Shown: one piece after another, positions 34,879 to 44,362 of the stretch | How the letters are laid out: every line of letters begins with the position of its first letter | Numbering within the stretch: position 1 is the first letter of the stretch | From: Aurantiacibacter zhengii | GTDB taxonomy: Bacteria > Pseudomonadota > Alphaproteobacteria > Sphingomonadales > Sphingomonadaceae | Assembly (NCBI RefSeq): GCF_003584125.1 | Contig: NZ_QXFL01000004.1 | Coordinates: 372,001 to 436,000, forward strand | Direction of reading: 5' to 3' | DNA: 64,000 nt | Notes under the pieces: model-generated | What the model saw: the letters and a program-made list of their open reading frames with translations, nothing else | Databases searched by the model: none | Told to the model about the DNA's origin: nothing | Position numbers and translations under genes: made by a program

Positions 34879-37275
34879 TCAGAAGGAGCACCCGGTCCCT
34901 TCCGGCAGGTCGGTCCGCGCCACTTCTGCGATGCGGAACGAAATGTTTCCTTCAGTCGCGAAGGTGATGCTTTCTCCCAGCGTTCCGGCGCATTCCTCGG
35001 TAATCACCATTTCGCGCCATCCCTTTTCGACTGCGTGGGCGAAATGCGGCGTCAGGTCGACCGTGGTGCCACCCGTGGAGAGCGTGACCGGAGCAGACGG
35101 CCTGCCGAGCACTTCGTAGGTAATGCGGTAGGCACCGCCGCTGTCCTCGTCCTGCGACAGGGTAAGCTGCGAACCTGCGGCCATCGTGATCTGGCGCGAG
35201 TCTTCCTGCGCGTTGCGGTCAAACCCGCGCGCGGTCACACCGCCTTCGCTGCCCAACAGGTTCGGCAGGGCACCGGCTCCGACAGCGGCAGTTACGCCTT
35301 CGCCAAGACGACCCGAGCCGAACATCTCGCGCGAGGGGCCGACCATCAGGGCAGCGCAGTCTTCCGACAAGTCGCCCAGCGAGGTGGTTTCGGAAAGCGA
35401 GCGGCCATAGCCCAAGGGGAACAGCGCGCCATCCGCACTGTTCAGGGGCTCTCCCTCGCAGGTCGCAGGCCAGGTGAACGACAGCCGCCCGGTCGCCTCG
35501 CGAGCGCCGGTAAGGATGTCGGCAACGCCTGCCCCTTCGCTGCCGGGCAGCCACGATGCCACGAAGGCATCGGCGGCGTTGAGTTCCCGGTTCATCCACA
35601 TGGGACGACCGGAAAGGAAAACCGCAACGGTGGGAATGTCCTGCGCCTGAAAGCTGCGCAGCAGTTCGAGGCCTTCCTCGTCGCGGAACACCAGATCGGG
35701 GCGGTCGCCTGCGAATTCGGCATAGGGCCGCTCGCCAAACACCACCACGGCAACGTCGGGCCGCTGCGTGAAGCTGCCATCCTCAGATAGCGTGGCGCTG
35801 CCGCCGCTCCCTTCGATGGCGCTTTCAAGCCCTTCCCAGATGGATGTGGCGTTGGGGAACAGGTCGCGTTCCAGTTCGCGACCGCCCTGCCAGGTCAACG
35901 TCCAGCCACCGGCAGCCTGGCCGATGTTGTCCGCCGCGGCGCCCGCTACCAGCACATTCGCGCCGGAAGCCAGCGGCAGGACGCCGTCGTTCTTGAGGAT
36001 CACCTGCGAGCGGGCCACGGCTTCGCGCGCGATGGCGCGGTGTTCCGGCGATGCGAGCAGGTCGTACCGGCCGCCGACGCCGCGTTCCGACGGGCGCTGC
36101 GCAGCGTCGCCCAGCAGTCCGGCGCGGTACTTCACGCGCAGCACGCGGGTGACGGCCTCGTCCACGCGGGACATAGGGATGGTGCCGTCCTGAACCTGCG
36201 CGACCAATGTTTCCATCAGCGCTTTCCAGTCGTCGGGCACCATGTAGATGTCGAGACCGGCCAGCAGCGACTGGGCACAATCGGTAACCGTACAGCCGGC
36301 CACCTGGCCGTGGCCGTTCCAGTCACCCACGACCAGACCGTCGAAGCCCATCTGATCGCGCAGCACGCCGGTCAGCAGGTCTTCGTTGCCGTGCATCTTG
36401 CGGCCGTTGATGGAGTTGAAGCTGGCCATCACCGCTTCCACGCCCGCCTCTATGGTGGCGGGGTAGGGATAGGCATGGATTTCCATCAGTTCGGCAAGGT
36501 CGCCGGTCACTTCGCCCTGGTCGACGCCGTTGTCGGTGCCGCCGTCGCCGAAGAAGTGCTTGGCCGTTGCGATTACCCGGCCCGTGCCGAGGAAATCGGC
36601 ATTGGCGGGATTGCCCTGCAACCCCTCTACAAGGGCTGCGCCGAGCGTGGCGACCAGTTCGGGATTTTCCGAATAGCTTTCGTATGTGCGACCCCAACGA
36701 TCATCCTGCGCCACCGCGACGGTGGGCGAGAAGTTCCAGTCGATGCCGGTCACCTCGATCTCGACCGCGGTGGCCTGCCCGATGCGCCGCACCAGGTCTG
36801 CATCCCCCGCCGCGCCCAGCGCGATGTTGTGCGGGAAGATGGTGGCGCCCACCACATTGGTGTGGCCGTGCACCGCGTCGGTGCCCCACATGGTCGGGAC
36901 GACAGGCTCGCCGCCGGGCAGCGGCTGCACCGAGGCATCGTACATCTCGTCGGCGTAGCGCAGCCATTCGCTGGCAGGCGCATATTCGTCGCCATAGGGG
37001 CCGCCATTGCCGCCATTGAGGTAGCTGCCGAAGCGATACCGCTGCATATCCTCGGGCGTGAAGGAGTTGATCTGCGGCTGGATCAGCTGGGCGATCTTGC
37101 GCTCCAGCGACATCCGCGAAACGAAATCCGCGACCACGGCTTCTTCCGTATCCGCAACCGGTGCCGAAGCGACCCCGGTATCCGTCGTATCGGCTGGCAC
37201 GGTGGCACACGCCCCCAGTCCCAGCCCCATCGCCGCAATCGCGACGCCTGCACGCAATCCTATCCCGAAACGCAT
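34879..37275 (-). CDS. Glycoside hydrolase family 3 beta-glucosidase, lipoprotein
   Basis: A 798-residue GH3 enzyme with a lipoprotein-type signal (VAIAAMGLGLGAC, Cys at about 23), so probably anchored in the periplasm or outer membrane. The (beta/alpha)8 domain contains 'TMWGTDAVHGHTNVVGATIFPHNIALGAA' and 'ATAKHFFGDGGTDNGVDQG'. The catalytic nucleophile is D318 in 'LVVGDWNGHG'. The second alpha/beta domain runs through 'LKNDGVLPLASGANVLVAG', and an extra ~170-residue C-terminal beta region follows, as in ExoP-type exo-1,3/1,4-beta-glucosidases. It would cut glucose from beta-glucan oligosaccharides. TAAGAGG precedes ATG 37275. A LacI-type palindrome is centred 24 bases upstream of the start. 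Confidence 0.96.
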   Translation of the reverse strand: MRFGIGLRAGVAIAAMGLGLGACATVPADTTDTGVASAPVADTEEAVVADFVSRMSLERKIAQLIQPQINSFTPEDMQRYRFGSYLNGGNGGPYGDEYAPASEWLRYADEMYDASVQPLPGGEPVVPTMWGTDAVHGHTNVVGATIFPHNIALGAAGDADLVRRIGQATAVEIEVTGIDWNFSPTVAVAQDDRWGRTYESYSENPELVATLGAALVEGLQGNPANADFLGTGRVIATAKHFFGDGGTDNGVDQGEVTGDLAELMEIHAYPYPATIEAGVEAVMASFNSINGRKMHGNEDLLTGVLRDQMGFDGLVVGDWNGHGQVAGCTVTDCAQSLLAGLDIYMVPDDWKALMETLVAQVQDGTIPMSRVDEAVTRVLRVKYRAGLLGDAAQRPSERGVGGRYDLLASPEHRAIAREAVARSQVILKNDGVLPLASGANVLVAGAAADNIGQAAGGWTLTWQGGRELERDLFPNATSIWEGLESAIEGSGGSATLSEDGSFTQRPDVAVVVFGERPYAEFAGDRPDLVFRDEEGLELLRSFQAQDIPTVAVFLSGRPMWMNRELNAADAFVASWLPGSEGAGVADILTGAREATGRLSFTWPATCEGEPLNSADGALFPLGYGRSLSETTSLGDLSEDCAALMVGPSREMFGSGRLGEGVTAAVGAGALPNLLGSEGGVTARGFDRNAQEDSRQITMAAGSQLTLSQDEDSGGAYRITYEVLGRPSAPVTLSTGGTTVDLTPHFAHAVEKGWREMVITEECAGTLGESITFATEGNISFRIAEVARTDLPEGTGCSF

Positions 37276-37289
37276 CGTTATCCTCTTAT

Positions 37290-37307
37290 ATTGGGAACGT
37301 TCACAAT
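37290..37307. promoter_or_regulatory. Putative LacI-family operator before the GH3 gene
   Basis: ATTGGGAACGTTCACAAT is an 18-base imperfect palindrome with the central C-G typical of LacI/GalR operators. It nearly repeats the site at 44193 (16 of 18 positions equal) and lies 15 bases upstream of the GH3 start codon, where a repressor would block transcription. The gene for a LacI-family protein lies 1.3 kb away. Confidence 0.75.
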
Positions 37308-37340
37308 ATTCCTACACGCATTGCCTGCTTTGGCAAGCGC

Positions 37341-38546
37341 CTAATCCGGGCGGGGCATGGTGAACAGCAGCAGCGATGCCAAGCCCACCAGCACGGCGAG
37401 CACGACGAACAATCCCGCGAACCCGAACACCGGCACCATCGCCAGCGTGAGACCCGGCATCACCAGCGAGGGCACGGTGTTGGTGAGGTTGAACAGCCCC
37501 AGGTCGCGCCCGCGATGCTGCGGGCGGGGCAATACGCGCAGGGTCTGGGCGGTGTGCAGCGCCAGGAAGATGGAAGAAGCAAGGCCGAACAGGCCATAGG
37601 CCAGCAGCGCCAGGCGCAGGTCGGGCGCGCTCGCCATCCCCAGCAGCGCAAGTCCGGTCACGCTGGCGCAGATGGCAAGCGGCAGGATCGGGCGGTTGGC
37701 ACGGTCCGCCCAGCGGCCCACCACCAGCGTTGCCGGTACGGCCAGGAACAGCACCACCCCGAATACCAGCGCGGCATGGTTGTCGCCGATCGCACCGGAG
37801 ATGCTGCGCAGCCAGATGTATAGATAGGCGAACAGCGCGGCCTCGGCGATCTGCACCAGCAGCCGGGCCAGCCACATGCGCACTACGATTCGGCGCGGAC
37901 GGGGGTCCTCGGCCACTTCCTGCCGGGCAACAGGCTGCATCAGTTCGGGAAAGGGTCGCGGGCGCCCGAACAGCAGCACCGGCAGAACGCACAGCGCCAC
38001 CAGCGCCGCCACCACGACCAGCCGCACATCGGCAGAGGCAAGGCCCGGCAGCGTCACAAGCGCGCCCGATGCCGCACCCAGCGCCGGGGCAAACGACAGG
38101 AATCCGCCCAGCGTGCCTTTCTGCCGGTCCGGCACGAAATCGCCTGCCATTGCCGCCAGCGGGGCCAGCATCATGTTGAGCGAAACCTGCCACGCCACCA
38201 GCAGCGCCATCAGCGCGGTCAGCCCCGTCGCCATCGGCATGGACACCAGCAGCGTACAGCTGAGCAGCAGCCCCGCCGCGATCCAGCCACCCCGGTTCTG
38301 CGTCCGGTCCGACAGCCAGCCGAAGCCAATGTTGGCGAGGCTAGCGGCGATCGCTCCGACAAAGGCGCAATAGGCCAGCCAGCTGACATGCGCGCCATCG
38401 GCCATGGCTTCGACGCGCACCGGCAAAAGGATGGTGAGGAAGGGGACATAGGCCATCGCCCCGCCCGCGACGGCAAGCGCATAGAGCAGCATGAAACGCA
38501 GGGGTTGCCGGTCGCCAGCGGCGTTTGCTGCGACCGGATCGATCAC
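37341..38546 (-). CDS. MFS transporter, probable sugar/oligosaccharide carrier
   Basis: A 401-residue transporter with 12 hydrophobic segments. Its N-terminal half has 'AGGAMAYVPFLTILLPVRVEAM', 'FVGAIAASLANIGFGWLSDRTQNRGGWIAAGLLLS' (the MFS loop G-x-x-S-D-R) and 'KGTLGGFLSFAPALGAASGALVTLPG'. It resembles carriers found beside LacI regulators in sphingomonad and Xanthomonas glycan loci, but the substrate is not visible. The start overlaps the LacI stop by ATGA, so the two are translationally coupled, and the likely role is inner-membrane uptake of glucan breakdown products. Confidence 0.87.
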   Translation of the reverse strand: MIDPVAANAAGDRQPLRFMLLYALAVAGGAMAYVPFLTILLPVRVEAMADGAHVSWLAYCAFVGAIAASLANIGFGWLSDRTQNRGGWIAAGLLLSCTLLVSMPMATGLTALMALLVAWQVSLNMMLAPLAAMAGDFVPDRQKGTLGGFLSFAPALGAASGALVTLPGLASADVRLVVVAALVALCVLPVLLFGRPRPFPELMQPVARQEVAEDPRPRRIVVRMWLARLLVQIAEAALFAYLYIWLRSISGAIGDNHAALVFGVVLFLAVPATLVVGRWADRANRPILPLAICASVTGLALLGMASAPDLRLALLAYGLFGLASSIFLALHTAQTLRVLPRPQHRGRDLGLFNLTNTVPSLVMPGLTLAMVPVFGFAGLFVVLAVLVGLASLLLFTMPRPD

Positions 38547-39598
38547 GGCAATTTCGGCGGTCCCGCGACCGATGCGCGCTCCACCAGACTGCCATCGACC
38601 ACCACCGGCATGGGTGGCAGTTCCTCGCCCCGCTGCGCCTTGATCAGCAGCTCGACCGCGCGCGAAACGGTCTCCGCAACGGGCTGGTCTATCGCTGTGA
38701 GCGGCGGCTGGATGAAGCGCACGACAGGCGTGTTGTCGAAGCTGATGATCGACAGGTCGCCGGGCACCTTGAGCCCCAGTTCATGCGCCACCTTGTTGAC
38801 GGCCATCGCCATCTGGTCGTTGCCAGCGATGATGGCCGTGGGACGACCTCGGCGCGAGAGCAGCCTGCGCGCTGCCGCATCGCCCGAGGCGAAGCTGAAA
38901 TCGCCGCGCTCGCACAGGTTGTCGGTCGACAGACCGTGATCCTTCATCGCGGCCCGCCAGCCTTCCTGGCGCCACTCACTGATGACGTATTCATCCGATC
39001 CGGCGATGAAAGCGATCCGCTGGTGGCCTTTGCCGACCAGGTACTCGGTCGCCATGCGCGCCAGCCTGTCGTCGCCCATGGTGATCGCCAGCCCGCCGTT
39101 CAGGCGCGCGCCGATCTTCACAAAGGGTATCTTGTGCTTGTCGAGCAGGGCGGTGATCAGCTTGTTCTCGCCGTGCGGCGGGGTGAGGATCACGCCATCG
39201 GGCTGGAGCGAGGCAATGATGCTCTTTAGCTCGCGCTCCACATGGTCCGAATGGGTATCGAGCAGTTCGAAGATCAGGCGATAGCCGTACTCGGCGCATT
39301 TCAGCATCCCGCCCAGCAGCATCTGGTCGATCCAGTCGCTGCCCTCGCGCGCGCGCCAGTCCTCTATCGTGCGATCGCGGTCGTTGAGAGCGAGGATCAG
39401 ATAGGATCGCGATCCACTCATCCGTTGCGCGGCGATGGAGGGGACGTAGCCAAGCTTGTCGATGGACGCCTGCACCCGCTTCTTCATCTCGGGGCGGACA
39501 TTGGCTTCCTTGTTGATGACGCGGCTGACCGTCTGCAGCGACACGCCCGCATCGGCGGCTACATGCTTGATAGTTACGGATTGTCGGCGGCGTGCCAT
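38543..39598 (-). CDS. LacI-family transcriptional regulator
   Basis: A 351-residue LacI/GalR protein. The N-terminal helix-turn-helix and hinge read 'TIKHVAADAGVSLQTVSRVINKEANVRPEMKKRVQASIDKLGYVPS' (residues 9-54), where V-S-x-x-T-V-S-R-V-x-N is diagnostic. The rest is the periplasmic-binding-protein-like sugar domain, including 'RPTAIIAGNDQMAMAVNKVAHELGLKVPGDLSIISFDN'. It lies 6 bp after the GH16 gene and overlaps the MFS transporter. The palindromes before GH3 and in the receptor/halogenase region fit its expected operators, so it probably represses the glucan locus until a glucose-type oligosaccharide binds. Confidence 0.95.
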   Translation of the reverse strand: MARRRQSVTIKHVAADAGVSLQTVSRVINKEANVRPEMKKRVQASIDKLGYVPSIAAQRMSGSRSYLILALNDRDRTIEDWRAREGSDWIDQMLLGGMLKCAEYGYRLIFELLDTHSDHVERELKSIIASLQPDGVILTPPHGENKLITALLDKHKIPFVKIGARLNGGLAITMGDDRLARMATEYLVGKGHQRIAFIAGSDEYVISEWRQEGWRAAMKDHGLSTDNLCERGDFSFASGDAAARRLLSRRGRPTAIIAGNDQMAMAVNKVAHELGLKVPGDLSIISFDNTPVVRFIQPPLTAIDQPVAETVSRAVELLIKAQRGEELPPMPVVVDGSLVERASVAGPPKLP

Positions 39599-39604
39599 TT
39601 GTCG

Positions 39605-40606
39605 TCAGTTCCCGCTACAGCCTTGTCCGGTAGCGGCATCGGCATCGCATTTCCAGACACGCACCCAGTCTATCTCCATCCGCTTGGGGAAACCTTCGCT
39701 GGCAACCCCGCCCAACGCCCTATCTTCGGGCAAGCGGCCACCGATTGCGAGGTTCATGATGAGGTGGAACGGCCTGTCGAATGGGGCATTGGGATCGCTG
39801 GTGGCGGTGGTAAACCAGTCGCTTGCCTGTGCCGTGGCGAAGGCCTGGCCGTCGAACGTCCATGTGAATCGGCCCTGTTCCCAGATCACCCCGTAGGTAT
39901 GGAATTCATCGTCCAGCACCTGCGGCATCGAAACCTCTGTGCTGTGATACTTGTTGTCCGGCCACTGGCCGCCGAAATGCAGCGTGCCGAGGATTGAGTT
40001 CTCGCCGCCCGGCTCGCAGGTCCCGCATTCGACGCCGAGGTTCACGGCTTCGAGGATGTCGATCTCACCCGATGCCGCCCACGAGCCATAGGCGCTGTCT
40101 TCGGGCAGCATCCAGAAGGCCGGCCACACGCCCTGCCCCTGCGGAAGGCGCGCACGCATTTCGAACCGGCCATAGGTCCAGCTGGCAATCCCTTGCGTGG
40201 TGAGCTTGCCGGAGGTGAAGGGCTTGGTCGCCCGTTCGCTGGTGTCGACACCCGCCGGGCCGAAACTGGCGGGCCACGCGGGTCCGGTAAAATCTTCCTC
40301 GCGCGCGGTAATTACCAGCAGGCCGTTCTCGATGCCGATGTTTTCGGGCCGCGCGGTGTAGCACTGGCGCTCTTCGTTGCCGCCACCCCAGCAATCCTCC
40401 AGCGCGTTCCATCGCGCCGTATCCAGCGTCGCTGCGTCGAATTCGTCCGACCATGCCGGTTGCCAGCTGCCCTGCTGCACCGCAGGAGGCGCCGGCGGTG
40501 GGGGCGGAAGTGCGGTGGATGTGCTCTCCGACCCGCACGCCGACAAGGCAGCGATGGCGAGGGTGCACGCGGCGATGGCGCGCATGGGATAGGCGGTTGG
40601 GTGCAT
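39605..40606 (-). CDS. Glycoside hydrolase family 16 beta-glucanase (laminarinase-like), lipoprotein
   Basis: A 333-residue lipoprotein: signal 'AIAACTLAIAALSAC' with lipobox cysteine C24, then a Pro-rich linker, then a GH16 jelly-roll. The catalytic motif is complete: E181-I-D-I-L-E186 ('ASGEIDILEAVNLG'), nucleophile and acid/base. The surrounding 'YGRFEMRARLPQGQGVWPAFWMLPED' and 'HTYGVIWEQGRFTWTFDG' are typical of beta-1,3-glucan-cleaving (laminarinase) members. It should cleave long beta-glucan outside or in the periplasm and feed the receptor and GH3 enzyme. The start at ATG 40606 has AAGGAAA upstream; an in-frame ATG at 40585 is possible. It is preceded by the receptor terminator and starts its own transcript. 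Confidence 0.94.
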   Translation of the reverse strand: MHPTAYPMRAIAACTLAIAALSACGSESTSTALPPPPPAPPAVQQGSWQPAWSDEFDAATLDTARWNALEDCWGGGNEERQCYTARPENIGIENGLLVITAREEDFTGPAWPASFGPAGVDTSERATKPFTSGKLTTQGIASWTYGRFEMRARLPQGQGVWPAFWMLPEDSAYGSWAASGEIDILEAVNLGVECGTCEPGGENSILGTLHFGGQWPDNKYHSTEVSMPQVLDDEFHTYGVIWEQGRFTWTFDGQAFATAQASDWFTTATSDPNAPFDRPFHLIMNLAIGGRLPEDRALGGVASEGFPKRMEIDWVRVWKCDADAATGQGCSGN

Positions 40607-40666
40607 CGGCTTTTCCTTGCTCTAAGTCTCTACGGCTACAGCTTGCCCACCCGCCGCGAGAGGTAG

Positions 40667-40705
40667 AAAAAATGGGCCCCTGCGCAAGAGCACGCAGGAG
40701 CCCAT
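40667..40705 (-). terminator. Rho-independent terminator of the TonB receptor gene
   Basis: On the minus strand a 13-bp stem (ATGGGCTCCTGCG ... CGCAGGGGCCCAT with one mismatch, 40672-40684 with 40693-40705) is followed by a run of T. It ends the receptor transcript 31 bases after its stop codon. Confidence 0.85.
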
Positions 40706-40735
40706 CTGGTCATCTCATCCGGAGGAGCTCCGACT

Positions 40736-43700
40736 TCAGAAGTCGAAACGGACGAGGAAGGTAAAGCGGCGGTCGTTACGGAAGGCAGAGCGGGTAACCC
40801 GCGTGCCGTCGTAATCGATCACCTGGGAGGTCTGGGTTACTTCATCGAGCAGGTTCACGCCCTGCACACCGATCTTGATGGAGTCGGTGAGCTCGTAGAA
40901 GATCGACGCATCCAGTTGGCCCGTGGCTTCCTGCCAGATCGGCGAGAACGGGAAGATGTCGTCGCGCGGCGTGATCAGGAACTCGGACCGCCAGTTGTAC
41001 GCCGTGCGCAGGGCCAGCGGCCCACGCTCGTAGAACAGCGTGGCGTTGAGGGTGTGCTCCGAGATACCCTGCAGCGGCTGGCCACCCACGAACGGGCTGC
41101 CGTTCAGCGGCGCGCCTGCGCCTGCCACCGAAGGCGAACCGATGCCGGAAATCAGCGGGTTCGGGAAGTCGTCACCGTTCACATAGGTGTAGGTCAACTG
41201 GCTTCCCAGGCCGCCGAGCAGGCCCGGCAGGAAGTCGTAGGTCTGCTGGTGGGCGATTTCGACGCCGTAGAGCGTGCCGCTGATATCGTTGGCCGGACCT
41301 TCGATGATCACGTCCTGCGAAATGCCGCTGGGCGAGGTGTAGTTCACCACGCCGGTACCGCGGCTGACGATCCCGGTGATGTCCTTCACGAAACCGGCAA
41401 CGGTCAGCGAGCCCACGTCGTCGAAGTACCATTCGGCGGAGAGGTCGTAGTTCCACGATTCCACCGGCAGCAGGTTACGGTTGCCGGTCGAGATGCTGAG
41501 CAGCGGACCCGATTCAACGCGGCCGCTGAAGCCCAGCACGCCGCCGGCGTTGAAGAGCTGCAGGTCGGGACGCGAGATACCCTTCGATACCGCCGCACGG
41601 ATCACCCAGCCCGTGCCGCTATCCAGCCGCACGTTAAACGAAGGCAGCCAGTGATCGAAAGTGATGTCACGGTCGTCGGGAATGGCTTCACCGGTGAACA
41701 GCGAGGCGAATTCCGCCAGGCGCGCGCCGGTCAGATTACAATAGAGACGCTCCTGACCCGCCGGGACCGGGGTCTGACACAGGGCCTGGATCTCTTCCAC
41801 CTGCACCACGCCATCGCCGTTGCCGCCGATCGAGGGATCGTCGAACTGGTTGGCCTGCGGGAAGCCGACCAGCGCATCGGAGCTGACCTTTGTCTCGACG
41901 TAGCGAACGCCGATGTTGCCGCCCAGCGACCAGCCGCCGTCGAAATCGTGGCCGAAATCGAGGCGGGCGTAGGCTGCCTTGGTCACTTCGGCGACGCTGG
42001 AGATTTCCGGCGGGCAGAAGGGATCGCAGGCGATGATTTCGCCGCTGACGGGGTTGGTGTACTGACGATCCGCCACGCCCAGGTTAAACCGCTCCGGCGA
42101 CTGCGAGAAGGTGGCGATCTCGTCCCACTGCTCCTGCACGTCACCCGTGAGGTAATCGGCGAGGAAATCGTCGCCGCCGTAAAAATATGCTTGTCCATTG
42201 GGGATAGGCGTTGCCGCCTCACCGCGCTGGAAGCCATTGCCAAACGGGTCACGCAGGTTGGAGTATTCCGGGAACTCGTCCGTGTAGGCGCCGCCCGCGA
42301 TGGCGAATTCCTGATCGGGCAGTCCGGTATAGAAACGGCCCGGGGTAAAACCCGGCGCGCCCCAGTCGTACACGAGCGTGCCCGGAGCGCCCGGCTGGCA
42401 GCCCGGTCCGCCACCACCCGGACCGCAACCGCCACGGCCAGTCCACGGTGCGGACAGGTTGCCCCAGGTGCTGAAGTTGGTGTTGCGCGTGGTGCGCTCG
42501 CGGTCGGCCCAGCGTGCACCAAATGCGGCCTTGCGGAAGAACCCGTCGCTGACGTCATATTCGACATCGCCGGCCAGAGTGTACATCTCGCCATCGTTCT
42601 TCTCACGGCTGTCGAGGCCGAACCAGTAGTAGGTGTAGAAGCCGCTGGAGAAATAATCGTCCGGCGAGCCCACCGGCGCGAGGAACTGGACGTTCGGGGT
42701 TTCGCCGGTGAGGTCAAGGTCGATATCGGCCCAAGTGCTCAATGCGCCAAACACGGAATCACGCGAAAGATCGGACTGGACGACCTGGCCTTCGAAATTG
42801 AAGCGCAGGCGATCGGTCGCCTCGATGAACACGTCGATGGAGTAGTCTTCAGTTACCGTTTCGGTGTCACGCAGGAAGCGCAGCGAATCCACGGGGATGC
42901 CACCTCGGCCGAACGGCGTGGCATACGGATCGCCGACGTTGTCGGTGAGAATTCCGGTCTGGAAAAGGCCGTTCTCGTCGTAGGTAAAGCTTGTGCCGGG
43001 ACGTGCCTCAGGCGAGGCGATGCCGTCGTCCATACGACCGAGAAGGGCATATTCTTCAGTGAAGAACTTTGCTTCGGACCGCAGGTATTCGGCAGTCACC
43101 AGGAAGCGGCCATCGACGCTTTCGTACTGGGCGACCCCCGAAATGGCCTCGCGGTCACGGTCCAGATCGGTGGTGCGCACCCCGGCGTACTGCGGGATGA
43201 TAACCGAGCCTGCGGGCGGGAAGTTGCTCTCGTCGTAGTTCTGCACGTCGCCGAAACCGCCCGAGTTCACGTCGAACACGCGCAGGCAGCCGCCCGACAG
43301 ATCGGGATTACGGTAGCACGGGTCGGCGACCTGCGAGGCGTCGGTACGGCTCTTCAGTTCGGAATGGGAATAGGACAGCTGCAGGCCGAAAGTGCCGATG
43401 GCAGTGTCGAACGTGTTCGAACCCAGGATGTTGAAGGTCGGGGACCATTCCTCGCGAAGGTCACCGTAGTTCGCCTCGATCGAGCCGGCCAGGTTCAAGC
43501 CCGGATTGTCGAGCGGCTTGCGCGTCACGAGGTTCACGAGACCCGCGATCTGGCCTTCGATCATGTCGGCGGTGGTGTTCTTGTAGACTTCGACGCGGCC
43601 AACCAGCTCGGGCGAAACGTCCTCGAAACTGAGGCTGCGGCCACCAGTGGCGGAGAAGATGTCACGACCGTTCAGTTCGGAACGGACATAGGGCAGGCCG

Positions 43701-44098
43701 CGGATGATGACGCCGGTTCCCTCGACCGAGAAACGGTCGGGGTCGGAGGTCTTCTCGAAACGACCGATGTTGACGCCGGGAACGCGCTGCAGCGCTTCGG
43801 TAACGGAGCGGTCGGGAAGCGCGCCGACATCTTCGGCGGTGATCACGTCGACAACGGTGTCGGCGTTTTCCTTGAAATCCTGCGCAGTCTGCAAAGAGGC
43901 GCGGAAGCCGCTGACGACGATAACGTTGTCGGGATCGGGCACTGCTTCGCCCGCTTCCTGCTCCATCTCCTGTTCAACGGTGTCCTGCGCAAGGGCAGCA
44001 TTGCTGGCCAGCATGCACAAGGCGAGACCGGATACACCGGCCAGCGCGCGGGCGCGGCGACCGAAGGCTACATTTCCACTATCGATTCGAGCTGACAC
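40736..44098 (-). CDS. TonB-dependent receptor of the beta-glucan locus
   Basis: The start is taken as GTG 44098 behind GGGGAGA, giving 1120 residues; a longer frame exists but has a Cys/Trp-rich non-signal N-terminus. The signal peptide core is 'ALAGVSGLALCMLASNAALAQ'. A TonB-box-like 'NVIVVSGFRASLQTAQDFKENADTVVDVITAEDVGALPDRSVTEALQRVPGV' follows, which is the plug signature of the large sphingomonad/Caulobacter carbohydrate receptors ('GALPDRSV'). The barrel is long and ends in Phe ('RFTFLVRFDF'). A Gly/Pro-rich surface loop lies at about residues 555-575. Family members import oligosaccharides, and the neighbours (GH16, GH3, LacI) point to beta-glucan fragments. It is divergent from the halogenase-like gene, with two LacI-type palindromes upstream. 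Confidence 0.94.
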   Translation of the reverse strand: MSARIDSGNVAFGRRARALAGVSGLALCMLASNAALAQDTVEQEMEQEAGEAVPDPDNVIVVSGFRASLQTAQDFKENADTVVDVITAEDVGALPDRSVTEALQRVPGVNIGRFEKTSDPDRFSVEGTGVIIRGLPYVRSELNGRDIFSATGGRSLSFEDVSPELVGRVEVYKNTTADMIEGQIAGLVNLVTRKPLDNPGLNLAGSIEANYGDLREEWSPTFNILGSNTFDTAIGTFGLQLSYSHSELKSRTDASQVADPCYRNPDLSGGCLRVFDVNSGGFGDVQNYDESNFPPAGSVIIPQYAGVRTTDLDRDREAISGVAQYESVDGRFLVTAEYLRSEAKFFTEEYALLGRMDDGIASPEARPGTSFTYDENGLFQTGILTDNVGDPYATPFGRGGIPVDSLRFLRDTETVTEDYSIDVFIEATDRLRFNFEGQVVQSDLSRDSVFGALSTWADIDLDLTGETPNVQFLAPVGSPDDYFSSGFYTYYWFGLDSREKNDGEMYTLAGDVEYDVSDGFFRKAAFGARWADRERTTRNTNFSTWGNLSAPWTGRGGCGPGGGGPGCQPGAPGTLVYDWGAPGFTPGRFYTGLPDQEFAIAGGAYTDEFPEYSNLRDPFGNGFQRGEAATPIPNGQAYFYGGDDFLADYLTGDVQEQWDEIATFSQSPERFNLGVADRQYTNPVSGEIIACDPFCPPEISSVAEVTKAAYARLDFGHDFDGGWSLGGNIGVRYVETKVSSDALVGFPQANQFDDPSIGGNGDGVVQVEEIQALCQTPVPAGQERLYCNLTGARLAEFASLFTGEAIPDDRDITFDHWLPSFNVRLDSGTGWVIRAAVSKGISRPDLQLFNAGGVLGFSGRVESGPLLSISTGNRNLLPVESWNYDLSAEWYFDDVGSLTVAGFVKDITGIVSRGTGVVNYTSPSGISQDVIIEGPANDISGTLYGVEIAHQQTYDFLPGLLGGLGSQLTYTYVNGDDFPNPLISGIGSPSVAGAGAPLNGSPFVGGQPLQGISEHTLNATLFYERGPLALRTAYNWRSEFLITPRDDIFPFSPIWQEATGQLDASIFYELTDSIKIGVQGVNLLDEVTQTSQVIDYDGTRVTRSAFRNDRRFTFLVRFDF

Positions 44099-44192
44099 TG
44101 ACTGCTCTCCCCTCTGATTCACCGCTGTTTTCGCGGCGATATCGCACAAAGTCCAAGGCGCCGGACTGGCGCTGCACCATTGGCATACCAAG

Positions 44193-44210
44193 ATTGTGAG
44201 CGTTCACAAT
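44193..44210. promoter_or_regulatory. Putative LacI-family operator 1 in receptor/halogenase intergenic region
   Basis: ATTGTGAGCGTTCACAAT is an almost perfect 18-base palindrome (one mismatched pair). It lies 95 bases upstream of the receptor start and 153 upstream of the divergent flavoenzyme start. It matches the site before GH3 (37290-37307) at 16 of 18 positions. Confidence 0.78.
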
Positions 44211-44215
44211 AGCAA

Positions 44216-44233
44216 AAAATGAACGTTCCCATT
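44216..44233. promoter_or_regulatory. Putative LacI-family operator 2, weaker
   Basis: AAAATGAACGTTCCCATT has the perfect GAACGTTC core and agrees with the reverse complement of the GH3 site at 14 of 18 positions. Its centre is 23 bases (about two helical turns) from operator 1, the spacing expected for two dimers on one DNA face. Confidence 0.55.
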
Positions 44234-44362
44234 TGTCGACCCGTGGTGTAACATTTTTGCATTACTCCCTTCTCGGCCCAAGGCATCACGGCCTTTTGGA
44301 CGGGTTTTGCGAAGGCGGGGGAACAGCGCTAGAGCGGGCGCAACGGGATTGGCGAGAGAGCT

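Noticed and set aside
40916-44095. Very long open frame on the plus strand opposite the glucan TonB receptor gene
   Set aside because: It mirrors the receptor gene almost exactly, has no recognisable domain, low-complexity Arg/His/Gly-rich content and no ribosome binding site. High GC content makes such antisense frames common here; the same applies to frames opposite the other receptor, the Wzc gene and virB4.
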